DNA of 38,909 nucleotides from JACDAS01 sp046262415 (GTDB lineage Bacteria; Actinomycetota; Thermoleophilia; Gaiellales; Gaiellaceae). Shown here piece by piece: positions 23,647 through 31,906 of this stretch; within the stretch, counting starts at the first letter, position 1, and each line of letters opens with the position of its first letter. The position numbers were made by a program, and so were the translations under genes. The stretch spans positions 1-38,909 of the forward strand of contig JBHEMU010000139.1 in assembly GCA_046262415.1 (NCBI GenBank). The letters are read 5' to 3'. Below the pieces are notes generated by a model. It saw nothing but the letters and a program-made list of their open reading frames with translations. It made no database searches and was not told the origin of the DNA.

Positions 23647-23822
23647 GTCAGCTCGACTCCACAGAACCGGGGGCACTGCTTGATGCTCACCGAAGCGGGG
23701 GAACTCCACTCCGCTCTAGACGCGTTGTTCATCGCCTGCTCAGGCGTCGCCCGGTCGAGCGCAACTCATCCTGGCATTAGTCGCCGGCTGTTCTCTTAAG
23801 AGTTGGCCATGGTCGTGCCGGC
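23647..23822. other. Junction sequence between the IS3 remnant and IS110 element, no gene seen
   Basis: This non-coding stretch has mixed composition. A minus-strand frame reads ALDRATPEQAMNNASRAEW, which could be the decayed C-terminal tail of another transposase, but it is too short to assign. Confidence 0.3.
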
Positions 23823-24010
23823 CACCCGCGGGCGGGTGAAATCGGCGATCATCCGCGGGTCGCCTGCTGACGCCGGTTCCCCCTGGTGCCAGTGTGTGAG
23901 CCCGTCAAGAGTTTGGCGTGGGAGCCTTGCCGGCACCCCGGACTGTCGCTTCGAGCACGACCATCAGACTCGCCAGCTTCCGAGGCTCCCCGGGCGACGA
24001 TCGTGTCGTC
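23823..24010 (+). ncRNA. Candidate IS110 bridge RNA region
   Basis: In IS110-group elements the non-coding left end encodes a structured RNA whose two loops pair with target and donor DNA. Here the left end shows hairpin CACCCGC-gg-GCGGGTG (23823-23838). It also shows a perfect 8-bp long-range stem GGGAGCCT (23920-23927) with AGGCTCCC (23983-23990) enclosing 55 nt. The location and pairing fit a bridge RNA; the guide loops are not identified. Confidence 0.4.
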
Positions 24011-24028
24011 GAGAGGAAGGGAGCGCAG

Positions 24029-25258
24029 ATGGAGACGGTAGTGGAGCGCCCGGCGGCGCTCGACGTGCACAAAGAGCAGGTGATCGCGTGCGTGCGTGTC
24101 CCCGCTGCAGGCGGCGGGCGCGAGCAGCACGTGGCCGAGTTCAAGACGACCGTGCGCGGCCTGCTCGCGCTGCGCGACTGGTTGCAGGCGCACGGCGCCA
24201 TCCAGGTGGCGATGGAGGCCTCGGGCGTGTACTGGAAGCCGCCTTGGGCGATCCTCGAGGACGAGTTCGAGTGTCTGCTCGTCAACGCCCGCCACGTCAA
24301 GCAGGTGCCCGGCCGCAAGACCGACGTCTCCGACGCGGCCTGGTTGTGCCAGCTGCTCGAGGCGGGGCTGTTGCGCGCGAGCTTCGTGCCGCCGAAGCCG
24401 ATCCGGACGCTGCGCAACCTGACCCGCTACCGCAAGGCGCAGATCGGCGAGCGCCAGCGCGAGGCGAACCGGCTGCACAAGATCCTGGAGGACACCGGCA
24501 TCAAGCTCGACTGCGTCGCCACCGACATCCTCGGCGCCTCCGGCCGGGCGATGCTGGACGCGCTCGTCGCCGGCACGACCGACCCGGCCGTGCTCGCCGA
24601 GCTGGCCAAGGGCAGGCTGCGCCAGAAGCTGCCGGCGCTGCGGGAGGCGCTGGAGGGCCGCTTCGACGCCGAGCACGGGATCGTCGCCGGCGCGATCCTC
24701 GCCCACATCGACTTTCTCGACGAACAGAGCGGGCTGCTCTCGGACGCGATCGAGGAGCAGATCCGCCCGTTCGCGGCGGCGGTTGAGCTGCTCTGCACGA
24801 TCCCAGGCGTGCAGCGGCGCACCGCCGAGGTCGTGATCGCGGAGATCGGCGACGACATGTCGGTGTTCCCCACGGCCAGCCACCTGGCGTCCTGGGCGGG
24901 CCTCTGTCCCGGTAACGACGAGTCGGCCGGAAAACGCCGCTCAGGCCGCTCGCGCAAGGGCTCCAGATGGCTCGGGATCGCGCTCACCGAGGCGGCCCAA
25001 GCCAACACCCGCTCCCACGACACCTACCTCGCGGCCCAGTACCGCCGCCTCAAAGCTCGCCGCGGCCACAAGAAAGCGATCGGCGCCGTCAAGCACTCGA
25101 TCATCTGCGCCTGCTGGCACATGCTCACCACCGGAGAGCTCTACACCGACCTCGGCGGCGACTACTACGCCCGCCGCGACCCCAAACGCCAGACCCGCCG
25201 CCTCGTAGCCCAGCTCGAACGCCTCGGCCACACCGTCACCCTGCGCGAGGCTGCCTAA
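24029..25258 (+). CDS. IS110-family transposase (DEDD recombinase)
   Basis: This 409-residue protein has the RuvC-like N-terminal domain with ALDVHKEQV (Asp12), VAMEASGVYW (Glu) and GRKTDVSDAAWLC (two Asp). The C-terminal Tnp domain has IPGVQRRTAEVVIAEIGDDMSVFPTASHLASWAGLCPGNDESAGKRRSG, which includes the conserved serine region used in recombination. The length is typical and the frame is intact, so it may be active. The ATG at 24029 follows a strong GGAAGGGAG site; the longer open frame upstream is non-coding leader. Confidence 0.93.
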   Translation: METVVERPAALDVHKEQVIACVRVPAAGGGREQHVAEFKTTVRGLLALRDWLQAHGAIQVAMEASGVYWKPPWAILEDEFECLLVNARHVKQVPGRKTDVSDAAWLCQLLEAGLLRASFVPPKPIRTLRNLTRYRKAQIGERQREANRLHKILEDTGIKLDCVATDILGASGRAMLDALVAGTTDPAVLAELAKGRLRQKLPALREALEGRFDAEHGIVAGAILAHIDFLDEQSGLLSDAIEEQIRPFAAAVELLCTIPGVQRRTAEVVIAEIGDDMSVFPTASHLASWAGLCPGNDESAGKRRSGRSRKGSRWLGIALTEAAQANTRSHDTYLAAQYRRLKARRGHKKAIGAVKHSIICACWHMLTTGELYTDLGGDYYARRDPKRQTRRLVAQLERLGHTVTLREAA

Positions 25259-25302
25259 TCTAACCCGCAGCGGTATTTTCCCCTCAGGCTGCGAGATCGC
25301 AA

Positions 25303-25614
25303 TCAGGATGCTCTGTTGTCGGGAGACGCAAATGCGAGAAACAGCATCAGGAGTTCAGAGAGATTGGCGGGACCCCCGACTCCCCGCCATTGCGACTCCT
25401 CGATCGTCACGTGGATCCAGTCATTGCTACCGCGCTCGTGTGCCACAGCGTCGAACGGCAAGTGTTCGAGAGGCGTTCGCGACAGGTCGATTACAACAGT
25501 CCAGCCGGGATTGTCGAGGGTTTCGATACGCACGCCGAACTCATGTTCCCAATCGCCGTCGCACTGCGTACTGAACCACATCTGCAGCCTTGAAGTGGGA
25601 TCCCCAGGAGTCAT
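25303..25614 (-). CDS. Imm53-like immunity protein
   Basis: This 103-residue protein matches the Imm53 immunity family pattern: LQMWFSTQCDGDWEHEFGVRIETLDNPGWTVVIDL, then LEHLPFD, NDWIHVTIEESQWRGVGGPANLSELLMLFLAFA. Immunity proteins bind and block the toxin tip made by the adjacent gene. The ATG at 25614 overlaps the TGA of the RHS toxin gene (ATGA), so the two are translationally coupled on one message. Base composition is clearly less GC-rich than the RHS core, in line with horizontal exchange of toxin tip and immunity gene together. Confidence 0.85.
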   Translation of the reverse strand: MTPGDPTSRLQMWFSTQCDGDWEHEFGVRIETLDNPGWTVVIDLSRTPLEHLPFDAVAHERGSNDWIHVTIEESQWRGVGGPANLSELLMLFLAFASPDNRAS

Positions 25615-28600
25615 TGCGGGACTTCCCACTGTCGCGCCGGACGAACTCCGCCGCGGACACGTCGATCATGGACGTGCGGAGGCGGGACATACCGCCTATC
25701 GATCTTATTGTAGTGCGGCCGTCCAACGCCATCAAACCTCTTGACGGACTCCCATGGCCTCGGATCCAAGGGGTTCCTTTGTGGCCGGTACGACTCGTAA
25801 TGGGTCACGCGGCGTGAAACGGGATCACGGCGAAATACGCTGTGCGGCCCTCCAGCGCGCGTATCCGGAACTAATCGCTTTGCGCGCCCCGCCCGCGCAA
25901 GCACCCCGAACTTCCCCGGCCCGATCATGCTCAGGCCGAACCGGGCCAGCTCGCAGGAGCTGGAGCCGGCGCAGGCGTCCGCCTCGCTCATGAACCGCCA
26001 GGCGCAGTTGAGCGAGAGGCCCGAGCCGCAGCCCTCGCTCGGCGAGAGCCCGCTCGGGTCGGTCAGGACGGTCGGGCGCGCGTCGGCGTACAGGTAGGCC
26101 GAGACGTAGGGGTCGCCGACCGCGCGCTCGAGCGGGTCGGTGGAGAGGAAGCGGCCGCTCGAGGGGTCGTACTGGCGCGCACGCAGGTGGTAGAGGCCCG
26201 TATCGGCGTCGAGGAGCTGACCGCTGAAGCGGAGCGGGTTGGCCGGCGCCAGCGCTGCCTGCTGCTGCTCGGAGCGGAGCGTGCCGAAGGGCTCGTAGGC
26301 GTAGCTCCACTGCTTGACGCCGCTCGAGGAGCTGACGTTCGCGATCGAGCCGAGCCCGTCTCGGTGGTAGTAGAAGCTGGCGCTCGGTGTCGAGAGCGAG
26401 AGCGGGCCGGTCGGCCCGTGCAGGTAGCGGCGCAGCAGCGTGCCGGCGCCGTCTCGCTCCAGCGCCAGCTGCGGCAGCGCCGAGTTCGGATCCCACAGGT
26501 ACCTCGTCCTCCCGGTGGCGGCGGAGGCGGCGAGGCGCTTGCCGTCGCCGTCGTAGGCGTAGGCGGTCGTGAGCGGGCCGAGCGTGGTCGAGCGGAGGCG
26601 GTTCTCGAGGTCGTAGGCGAAGCTGCGTAGGCCGGCGTGGGTCTGGTTGCCGTTCTGGTCGTAGGCGTAGGCGGTCGTCCCCAGCGGCCCGCTCTCGGAG
26701 AGGAGCTGGTCGGCCTCGTCGTAGCTGTAGCTGGTCGTACCGGTAGCCCGTGTCTCCGTCAGCCGATTCCCGAGCCCGTCGTAGCTCCAGCCGATCAGGT
26801 CGAGCGAGCCGGCAGCGCAGCTGGCGGCGAAGCAGGCCGAGATCAGCCGGTCGCGCGAGTCATAGTCGTAGGAGACCGTCGTGGCGCCGGTGCCGGCGAC
26901 GCTGGTCGGGTTGCCGGTCGCATCGAGTGTGGAGCTCGCCTGCGAGAGCACGGTCGCGCCCTTGGCGTTCTTGACCTCGGTCAGGCGCCCGGCGCGGTCG
27001 TACAGGCGCGTCTCGACGTGGCCGTTCGCGCTCGGCAGCGTCGTCGAGATCGGGTTGGAGGCGGCGTCGTAGCCGAAGGAGCTGGTGGCGCCGGCGCTCG
27101 TGAGCGTGGCCAGGCGGCCGTCGTCGTCGTAGGAGGAGCTGACGCTCGTCCCGTCCGGATACGTGCGCTGGGTCAGGTTGTCGCCGGCGTCGTAGGCGTA
27201 GGCGAAGCTGTCGGCCCCTCGGCTGACGGACGTGAGCCGATCGAGCGGGTCGTAGACGGAGCTCTCGGAGCCGGCGCCGTCGGTCATCAGGGTGCGGTTG
27301 CCGTTGGGGTCGTAGGCGAAGGTGACGGCCGGTGTCGCGTCGCTGTAGCCGATCGAGCTCAGCCGGTCGATTGCGTCGTAGCCGTAGCTGGTGATCCCGT
27401 CCCCGTCGGGTGCCGTCGAGTTGCCGTTCGGATCGACGCTCTTGACGAGGTTGCCGGCGGCGTCGTAGGTGAAGCCCCAGGAGCGCGCGAGCGGCCTGGT
27501 GACGCCGACCAGGCGGTTGGCGGAGTCGTAGGAGTAGGTCGTCGTCCGGCTAGCAGCATCCGTGCGACTGGCGAGGTTGCCGACCGCGTCGTAGGCGTAG
27601 GAGCTGACGGCGAGGTCGGGCTTCGTCACCGAGAGCAGCCGGTTCGCCTCGTCGTAGGCGAAGCTGGTGAGGCGGCTCTTGGCGTCGGTGCGGCTGGTCA
27701 GGTTGCCGGCCGGGTCGAACGCCTGGAGCGTGACGTGGCCGAGCGGATTGGTGACGCTGGTCAGCCGGTCGGCGGCGTCGTAGACGAACGTCGTCCGGTA
27801 GTCGGCAGGAGTGGCGCCGGTGACGTTGCCACGGGGCTCGACCAGCGACGTCTTGCGGCCGGAGCTGTCGTAGGCAAACGTGGTGGCGTTGCCCAGCGGC
27901 GTCGTCTCCCGCGTCAGGTTGCCGGCCGCGTCGTAGACGAGGAGGGCCGTCTTGCCGCGAGGGTCGGTGACGCTGGTCACCAGTCCGGTGGTGGCGTCGC
28001 GGCCGTACTGGGTGAGCACGTTCCCTGGTTCCGTGGTCGAGACGAGGTTGCCGCTCGTGTCGTAGGCGAAGCTGGTCGTGGCGCCGCGCCTGTCGGTGTG
28101 GCTCGTGCGGGCGTTGAAGGCGTCGTAGGTGAAGCTCTCGCTGTAGGAGAGCGGCGCCGGCGCCGTGATCGAGAGCACGTTCCCACCCGCGTCGTGGTTC
28201 ATCGTCGTCTGGTTGCCACGGCCGTCGGTGATGCTCTGCAGGTCGAGTGCGTTCGACCAGCCGTAGTCGGTCGAGTTGCCGAGCGGATCGATCCGCTCGG
28301 AGAGGACGCCGTCGGCGTAGACGTCCGTCCACGGGTTGCCGCGGGCGTCCGTGGCAATCGCCGACCCCGACTGCGCGTCCCAGGCGAAGGTCGTCTGCTC
28401 GCCGAGCGGGTCGAGCTGGGAGACGACCTGGCCGGCGAGGTCGTACACGTTCTCGACGACGCGGTGGCCGTTTTGGTCGGTCACCTTGTCCAGGCGGCCG
28501 GCGGCGTCGTAGCGATAGGTGGTCGTGCCGCCGCGGACGTCGGTCACCGTGGTCAGGCGGCCGTTCGTGTAGCCGTAGGCGACCGTGCGCCCGCCGGGCA

Positions 28601-29732
28601 GCGACAACTGCGTCAACAGGTTACTCGTGTAGCCGAAGGAGATCGTGCGGCCGGCGCTGTCGGTGACGGTCGCGAGCTCGCCGCCGACGCCGTAGGCGAG
28701 CGAGACGCCCTGGTTGTTCCGGTCGCGGATCGAGAGCAGCTTGCCGGCGGTGTCGAAGCGATAGACGATTTGGTCGTGGCGGACGACCGTGTAGCCGTCG
28801 GCGATCCTGATCAGGCGAGAGCGCGCTCCCGGGTCGGAGAGGTAGCTGCCGTTGGCCTGCGGCGTGTACGCGGTCTGCTGGCCGTCATCGCCGTGCAGGA
28901 CGACGTTGCCGTTGGCCTTGACTGCGAGTGCGGTCGCGTAGCTGTGCGTCCAGTCGGGGCCGAGGCGCGCTGCCAGCGAGCTGGCGGCCGACGAGGGTCT
29001 CGAACGGGCCGAGTTGTAGGTGCGCTCGAAGACGAAGGGAACTGCCACGCCGGGCAAGGCGATGTCGGTGGCGGCATGGACGTAGGCGCCAATGGCGCTG
29101 TTGACCGGGTCGCCGAAGCAGGCGCTCGCCGTGCCGGCGTGAACGCCGCCGCCGCACATTCCGAGGGCGCGCTCGATCGGCCCGTAGGGCTTGTTCGCCG
29201 GGATCCAGCGCCGGTAGCAGTAGTAGTCGACGCCGTAGTAGGTCTGGCAGGGCGCTCCCCCGTTCGCGCGCGTGTGCAAGCCGGGCATGCCGGACTCGAG
29301 CCCGATCGTCGCGCGGGCCTTGTCGTGTCGCACCTGGTCGGCACTCCAGCACCAGGACGGGTACCAGCTCTCAGGGCAGGGAGACGTGTCGAGGTAGCTG
29401 TTCTGCCAGCCGATCCCGCCTTCCCATTCGAGCACCCAGGCCGCGTCTGCCGGCGTCGTCATGAAGTATCCCGCCGGATACCAGGTCCAACGTACGTGCG
29501 TCTCGGTCGCCGGGATGTAGGTGTGATCCGGGGCCGGCGGCATCGGGATCGCCGAGGCGGGGGTCGCGAGGCCGCCGGCGAGCACGACCGCCGCGACGAC
29601 TGCGACGGCGAGAGCGGCAAGACGAGATGAAGCGGCGAGCCTCGCGCAGCAACGAACGCGGACTGAGGGGAACTCGAGAGAATGGTCGACCTCCTGGGCG
29701 GACTGACGGCAAGGACCGGCCGCCCCCAGCAT
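25611..29732 (-). CDS. Secreted RHS-repeat polymorphic toxin
   Basis: This is a 1373-residue protein. Residues 1-61 form a long n-region and Sec signal ending ATPASA. Next is a cysteine-rich segment (residues 62-200), then DPVNSAIGAYVHAATDIALPGVAVPFVFERTYNS (DUF6531-type entry domain). About 30 YD/RHS repeats of the G-x-x-x-x-Y-x-Y-D type fill the middle. The RHS core ends with LRARQYDPSSGRFLSTDPL and DPSGL (residues 1225-1229). The variable tip of 144 residues ends in a 79-residue domain (GPHSVFRRDPVSRRVTHYESY, GRPHYNK, PPPHVHDRRVRGGVRPA) resembling polymorphic toxin type 24 from memory. The RHS shell would encapsulate the toxin for delivery to neighbouring cells. The ATG at 29732 has no clear ribosome binding site. 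Confidence 0.9.
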   Translation of the reverse strand: MLGAAGPCRQSAQEVDHSLEFPSVRVRCCARLAASSRLAALAVAVVAAVVLAGGLATPASAIPMPPAPDHTYIPATETHVRWTWYPAGYFMTTPADAAWVLEWEGGIGWQNSYLDTSPCPESWYPSWCWSADQVRHDKARATIGLESGMPGLHTRANGGAPCQTYYGVDYYCYRRWIPANKPYGPIERALGMCGGGVHAGTASACFGDPVNSAIGAYVHAATDIALPGVAVPFVFERTYNSARSRPSSAASSLAARLGPDWTHSYATALAVKANGNVVLHGDDGQQTAYTPQANGSYLSDPGARSRLIRIADGYTVVRHDQIVYRFDTAGKLLSIRDRNNQGVSLAYGVGGELATVTDSAGRTISFGYTSNLLTQLSLPGGRTVAYGYTNGRLTTVTDVRGGTTTYRYDAAGRLDKVTDQNGHRVVENVYDLAGQVVSQLDPLGEQTTFAWDAQSGSAIATDARGNPWTDVYADGVLSERIDPLGNSTDYGWSNALDLQSITDGRGNQTTMNHDAGGNVLSITAPAPLSYSESFTYDAFNARTSHTDRRGATTSFAYDTSGNLVSTTEPGNVLTQYGRDATTGLVTSVTDPRGKTALLVYDAAGNLTRETTPLGNATTFAYDSSGRKTSLVEPRGNVTGATPADYRTTFVYDAADRLTSVTNPLGHVTLQAFDPAGNLTSRTDAKSRLTSFAYDEANRLLSVTKPDLAVSSYAYDAVGNLASRTDAASRTTTYSYDSANRLVGVTRPLARSWGFTYDAAGNLVKSVDPNGNSTAPDGDGITSYGYDAIDRLSSIGYSDATPAVTFAYDPNGNRTLMTDGAGSESSVYDPLDRLTSVSRGADSFAYAYDAGDNLTQRTYPDGTSVSSSYDDDGRLATLTSAGATSSFGYDAASNPISTTLPSANGHVETRLYDRAGRLTEVKNAKGATVLSQASSTLDATGNPTSVAGTGATTVSYDYDSRDRLISACFAASCAAGSLDLIGWSYDGLGNRLTETRATGTTSYSYDEADQLLSESGPLGTTAYAYDQNGNQTHAGLRSFAYDLENRLRSTTLGPLTTAYAYDGDGKRLAASAATGRTRYLWDPNSALPQLALERDGAGTLLRRYLHGPTGPLSLSTPSASFYYHRDGLGSIANVSSSSGVKQWSYAYEPFGTLRSEQQQAALAPANPLRFSGQLLDADTGLYHLRARQYDPSSGRFLSTDPLERAVGDPYVSAYLYADARPTVLTDPSGLSPSEGCGSGLSLNCAWRFMSEADACAGSSSCELARFGLSMIGPGKFGVLARAGRAKRLVPDTRAGGPHSVFRRDPVSRRVTHYESYRPQRNPLDPRPWESVKRFDGVGRPHYNKIDRRYVPPPHVHDRRVRGGVRPARQWEVPQ

Positions 29733-29808
29733 TACCAGTCTGCAGCGCTGCGGTCAGGGCCGATCGGCCTATCTTCGGGTGCGGCGGGTCCTATTTATCG
29801 TATCGTGG

Positions 29809-29868
29809 CCGCTCGCCGTCGAGCTCGCCGGCCACGAGGGTCAGGCGACCGCCGCAGCGCCCGGGTAG
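29809..29868 (+). pseudogene. Stand-alone copy of the ltrA 3' end (right island boundary)
   Basis: The plus-strand frame reads PLAVELAGHEGQATAAAPG and stops with TAG, matching PLAVELAGHEGHSTAPAAG at the end of LtrA. Nothing upstream of 29809 resembles ltrA. It lies 14 nt before the universal stress gene, so it looks like the original ltrA-usp junction displaced by an insertion, or the relic of a second ltrA. Confidence 0.7.
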
Positions 29869-29882
29869 ACGAGAATCAAGCG

Positions 29883-30317
29883 ATGCCGTTGAGGCGCGAA
29901 CGGGAGACCAGCTCCGTCCGGCGGATCCTCGTCGCGACCGACCGCTCCGAGACGGCCGACCGCGCCGTCGGCTGGGCGGCCGAGATGTCCGAGCGCTACG
30001 GCGCCGAGCTGCTGCTGCTCGAGGTGCGGCCGGAGGGCGCCTCCGGCGGGGACGAGGACCTGCAACGCCTCGCCGAGGAGCTGGCGGGCGTGCGCGGCCG
30101 GGCGAAGGTCGTCGCCGGAGAGGATCCCTCGCAGGCGATCGTGGACGCCGCCGAGGCGGAGGACGTGGACGTGGTCGTCGTCGGCAACGTCGGCATGAGC
30201 GGCCGCCGCGAGTTCCTGCTCGGCAACGTCCCCAACCGGGTCTCCCACCTCTCGCGCCGCACGGTCGTGATCGTCAACACCGGGGCGGAGTCGAGACGGA
30301 AGCGGCTCTGGCGGTGA
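29883..30317 (+). CDS. Universal stress protein (UspA family)
   Basis: This 144-residue Usp fold begins RRILVATDRSETADRAVGWAAEMSERYGAELLLLEV. It carries the ATP-binding signature GNVGMSGRREFLLGNVPNRVSHLSRRTVVIV at the end, so it is probably an ATP-binding type. The ATG at 29883 is preceded by GAGAAT at 6 nt, a weak match to the leaderless pattern. The TGA overlaps the GTG of the next gene (GTGA), coupling it to the UbiB-like kinase. Confidence 0.9.
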   Translation: MPLRRERETSSVRRILVATDRSETADRAVGWAAEMSERYGAELLLLEVRPEGASGGDEDLQRLAEELAGVRGRAKVVAGEDPSQAIVDAAEAEDVDVVVVGNVGMSGRREFLLGNVPNRVSHLSRRTVVIVNTGAESRRKRLWR

Positions 30318-31906
30318 GTCCGGGCAAGAGTGCCGAGGGCGCGCTGCTGGGACGGGCGGCGACGATCGGCCGCGTGCTCGCCCGTTACGGCTTCGGCGAG
30401 GTGTCCAGGCGGGACGAGCCGCTGCGGGACCGCGCCCGCAAGCTGCGCGCCGCGCTCGAGGAGCTCGGCCCGACCTTCGCGAAGCTCGGCCAGATCCTCT
30501 CGACCCGGCCCGACCTGCTCCCGCCGGAGTTCATCGACGAGCTGGCGCGGCTCCAGGACCAGGTGCCGCCGCTGAGCGAGGCCGAGGTCGTCTCCGTGAT
30601 GGAGGAGGAGCTCGGCGTCCCCTGGGAGGACGTCTTCGAGAGCATCGACCCGAGCCCGCTCGCCGCCGGCACGATCGGCCAGGTGCACCGCGCCACCCTC
30701 GCCGGCGGCGAACGCGTGGTCGTCAAGGTGCAGCGCCCGACGGCGCGCGACGAGATCATGCGCGACCTCGGCCTGCTCGAGCTGTTCGTCGAGAAGACGA
30801 AGGAACGCCCCGCCTTCCGCCAGCTCGTCGACCTGCCCGCGGTCGCCGAGCACCTGTCCGACTCGCTGCGGCGGGAGCTCGACTTCCGCCAGGAGGCCGC
30901 GCAGACCGAGCGGATGCGCGAGGTGCTTGCGCCCTACCCGCGCCTGGAGGTGCCGCGCGTCTACGAGCGGCTCTCGACCGACCGCGTGCTCGTGCTCGAG
31001 GAGGTGCAGGGAGTGCCGGTCCGCGAGGCGCCCGAGAGCCCGGCGCGCAAGGAGGCCGCCGCGCAGCTGCTCGAGTCCTTCTACCGACAGATCCTCACCG
31101 ACGGCTTCTTCCATGCGGACCCGCACCCGGGCAACCTGATGTGGTGGGACGGCAAGGTCTACTTCCTCGACTGCGGCATGGTCGGCGAGCTGGGGCCGCA
31201 GCTCCGGGAGTTGACGCTCCTGCTGCTGATGGCCTTCTGGCAGCAGGACACCCCGTTCCTCGCGGAGATCGTGCTGCTCCTGGCCGGCGACGAGCAGCCC
31301 GGCGACGTCGACCTGGCCGCGTTCGAGGCCGACCTGGGCGAGCTGCTCGGCCGCTTCCGGCACAGCTCCCTGCAGGAGATCCAGCTCGGGCCGATGCTCC
31401 AGGGCCTGACGCAGATCGCGACCCGTCACGGCGTTCGCCTGCCTGCGTCGCTCGCGCTGACCGGGAAGGCGCTGGCCCAGATGCAGCTCGCGGCGGCGGA
31501 GCTCGACCCGACGCTCGACCCGTTCGACGTCGTCGGCCGGTTCCTGTTTCGGAGCTTCGCCGACCGGATCCGGCACGGCGCGGATCCGAAGCGGCTCTAC
31601 TACGAGGCGGAGAAGCTGAAGACCAGGATCGTGCGCCTGACGGAGGCGTTCGAGCGTGTGATGGGCTCGCGGCCCGGGCCGCGGCTCCAGGTCGAGGTAC
31701 GCGGCTCCGCTCCGCTCGAGGAGACGATCCGCGCCGCGGGGCGGCGCATCGCGCTCGGCGCGGTCGCCGGATGCGCCGTGATCGGGATGGCGATCACCGC
31801 CGCGTCGGAGGAGGTGGCGCGCTGGGTGCCGATCGGGCTCGGCGCTTCCGGCGGGGCTCTGGCTCTCGCGCTGCTCTCCGACGTGTTCCGCCGCAGGCCG
31901 CGCTAG
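30314..31906 (+). CDS. ABC1/UbiB-family atypical kinase
   Basis: This 530-residue protein has the KxGQ motif and following helix in FAKLGQILSTRPDLLPPEFIDELARLQDQVPP. The alanine-rich nucleotide loop reads PLAAGTIGQVHRATL, and VVKVQRP is present. The catalytic FFHADPHPGNLMWWDGKVYFLDCGMVG contains the HxDxHPGN loop and the DFG-like DCG. Two hydrophobic helices at the C-terminus (near residues 480-525) anchor it in the membrane. The family supports quinone/isoprenoid lipid metabolism by ATPase or kinase activity; with MqnD in the same window, a menaquinone link is possible but unproven. It starts at the GTG overlapping the usp stop. Its TAG stop opens repeat copy D. Confidence 0.88.
   Translation: MSPGKSAEGALLGRAATIGRVLARYGFGEVSRRDEPLRDRARKLRAALEELGPTFAKLGQILSTRPDLLPPEFIDELARLQDQVPPLSEAEVVSVMEEELGVPWEDVFESIDPSPLAAGTIGQVHRATLAGGERVVVKVQRPTARDEIMRDLGLLELFVEKTKERPAFRQLVDLPAVAEHLSDSLRRELDFRQEAAQTERMREVLAPYPRLEVPRVYERLSTDRVLVLEEVQGVPVREAPESPARKEAAAQLLESFYRQILTDGFFHADPHPGNLMWWDGKVYFLDCGMVGELGPQLRELTLLLLMAFWQQDTPFLAEIVLLLAGDEQPGDVDLAAFEADLGELLGRFRHSSLQEIQLGPMLQGLTQIATRHGVRLPASLALTGKALAQMQLAAAELDPTLDPFDVVGRFLFRSFADRIRHGADPKRLYYEAEKLKTRIVRLTEAFERVMGSRPGPRLQVEVRGSAPLEETIRAAGRRIALGAVAGCAVIGMAITAASEEVARWVPIGLGASGGALALALLSDVFRRRPR

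Larger units (their letters stand above)
23800..25260 (+). mobile_element. IS110-family insertion sequence
   Basis: An intact DEDD transposase is preceded by about 230-270 bp of structured non-coding DNA and followed by a short right end. This is the layout of IS110-group elements with the guide RNA in the left end. IS110 elements lack terminal inverted repeats, so the ends given are approximate. Confidence 0.6.

Noticed and set aside
23520..23732. 70-codon minus-strand frame next to the IS3 orfA
   Set aside because: It overlaps orfA in a different frame and shows no motif; at most a decayed transposase tail.
26200..28700. Regular recurrences of GTCGTAGGCGTA-like words resembling tandem repeats or a CRISPR
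   Set aside because: They are the codons for YAYDA/SYDA in successive RHS repeats, with variable sequence between and no identical repeats or spacers.
26637..29630. 997-codon open frame on the plus strand opposite the RHS gene
   Set aside because: It is a shadow of the periodic GC-rich RHS repeats: the protein is low-complexity V/G/R/A-rich with no motifs, while the minus strand encodes a clear RHS protein.
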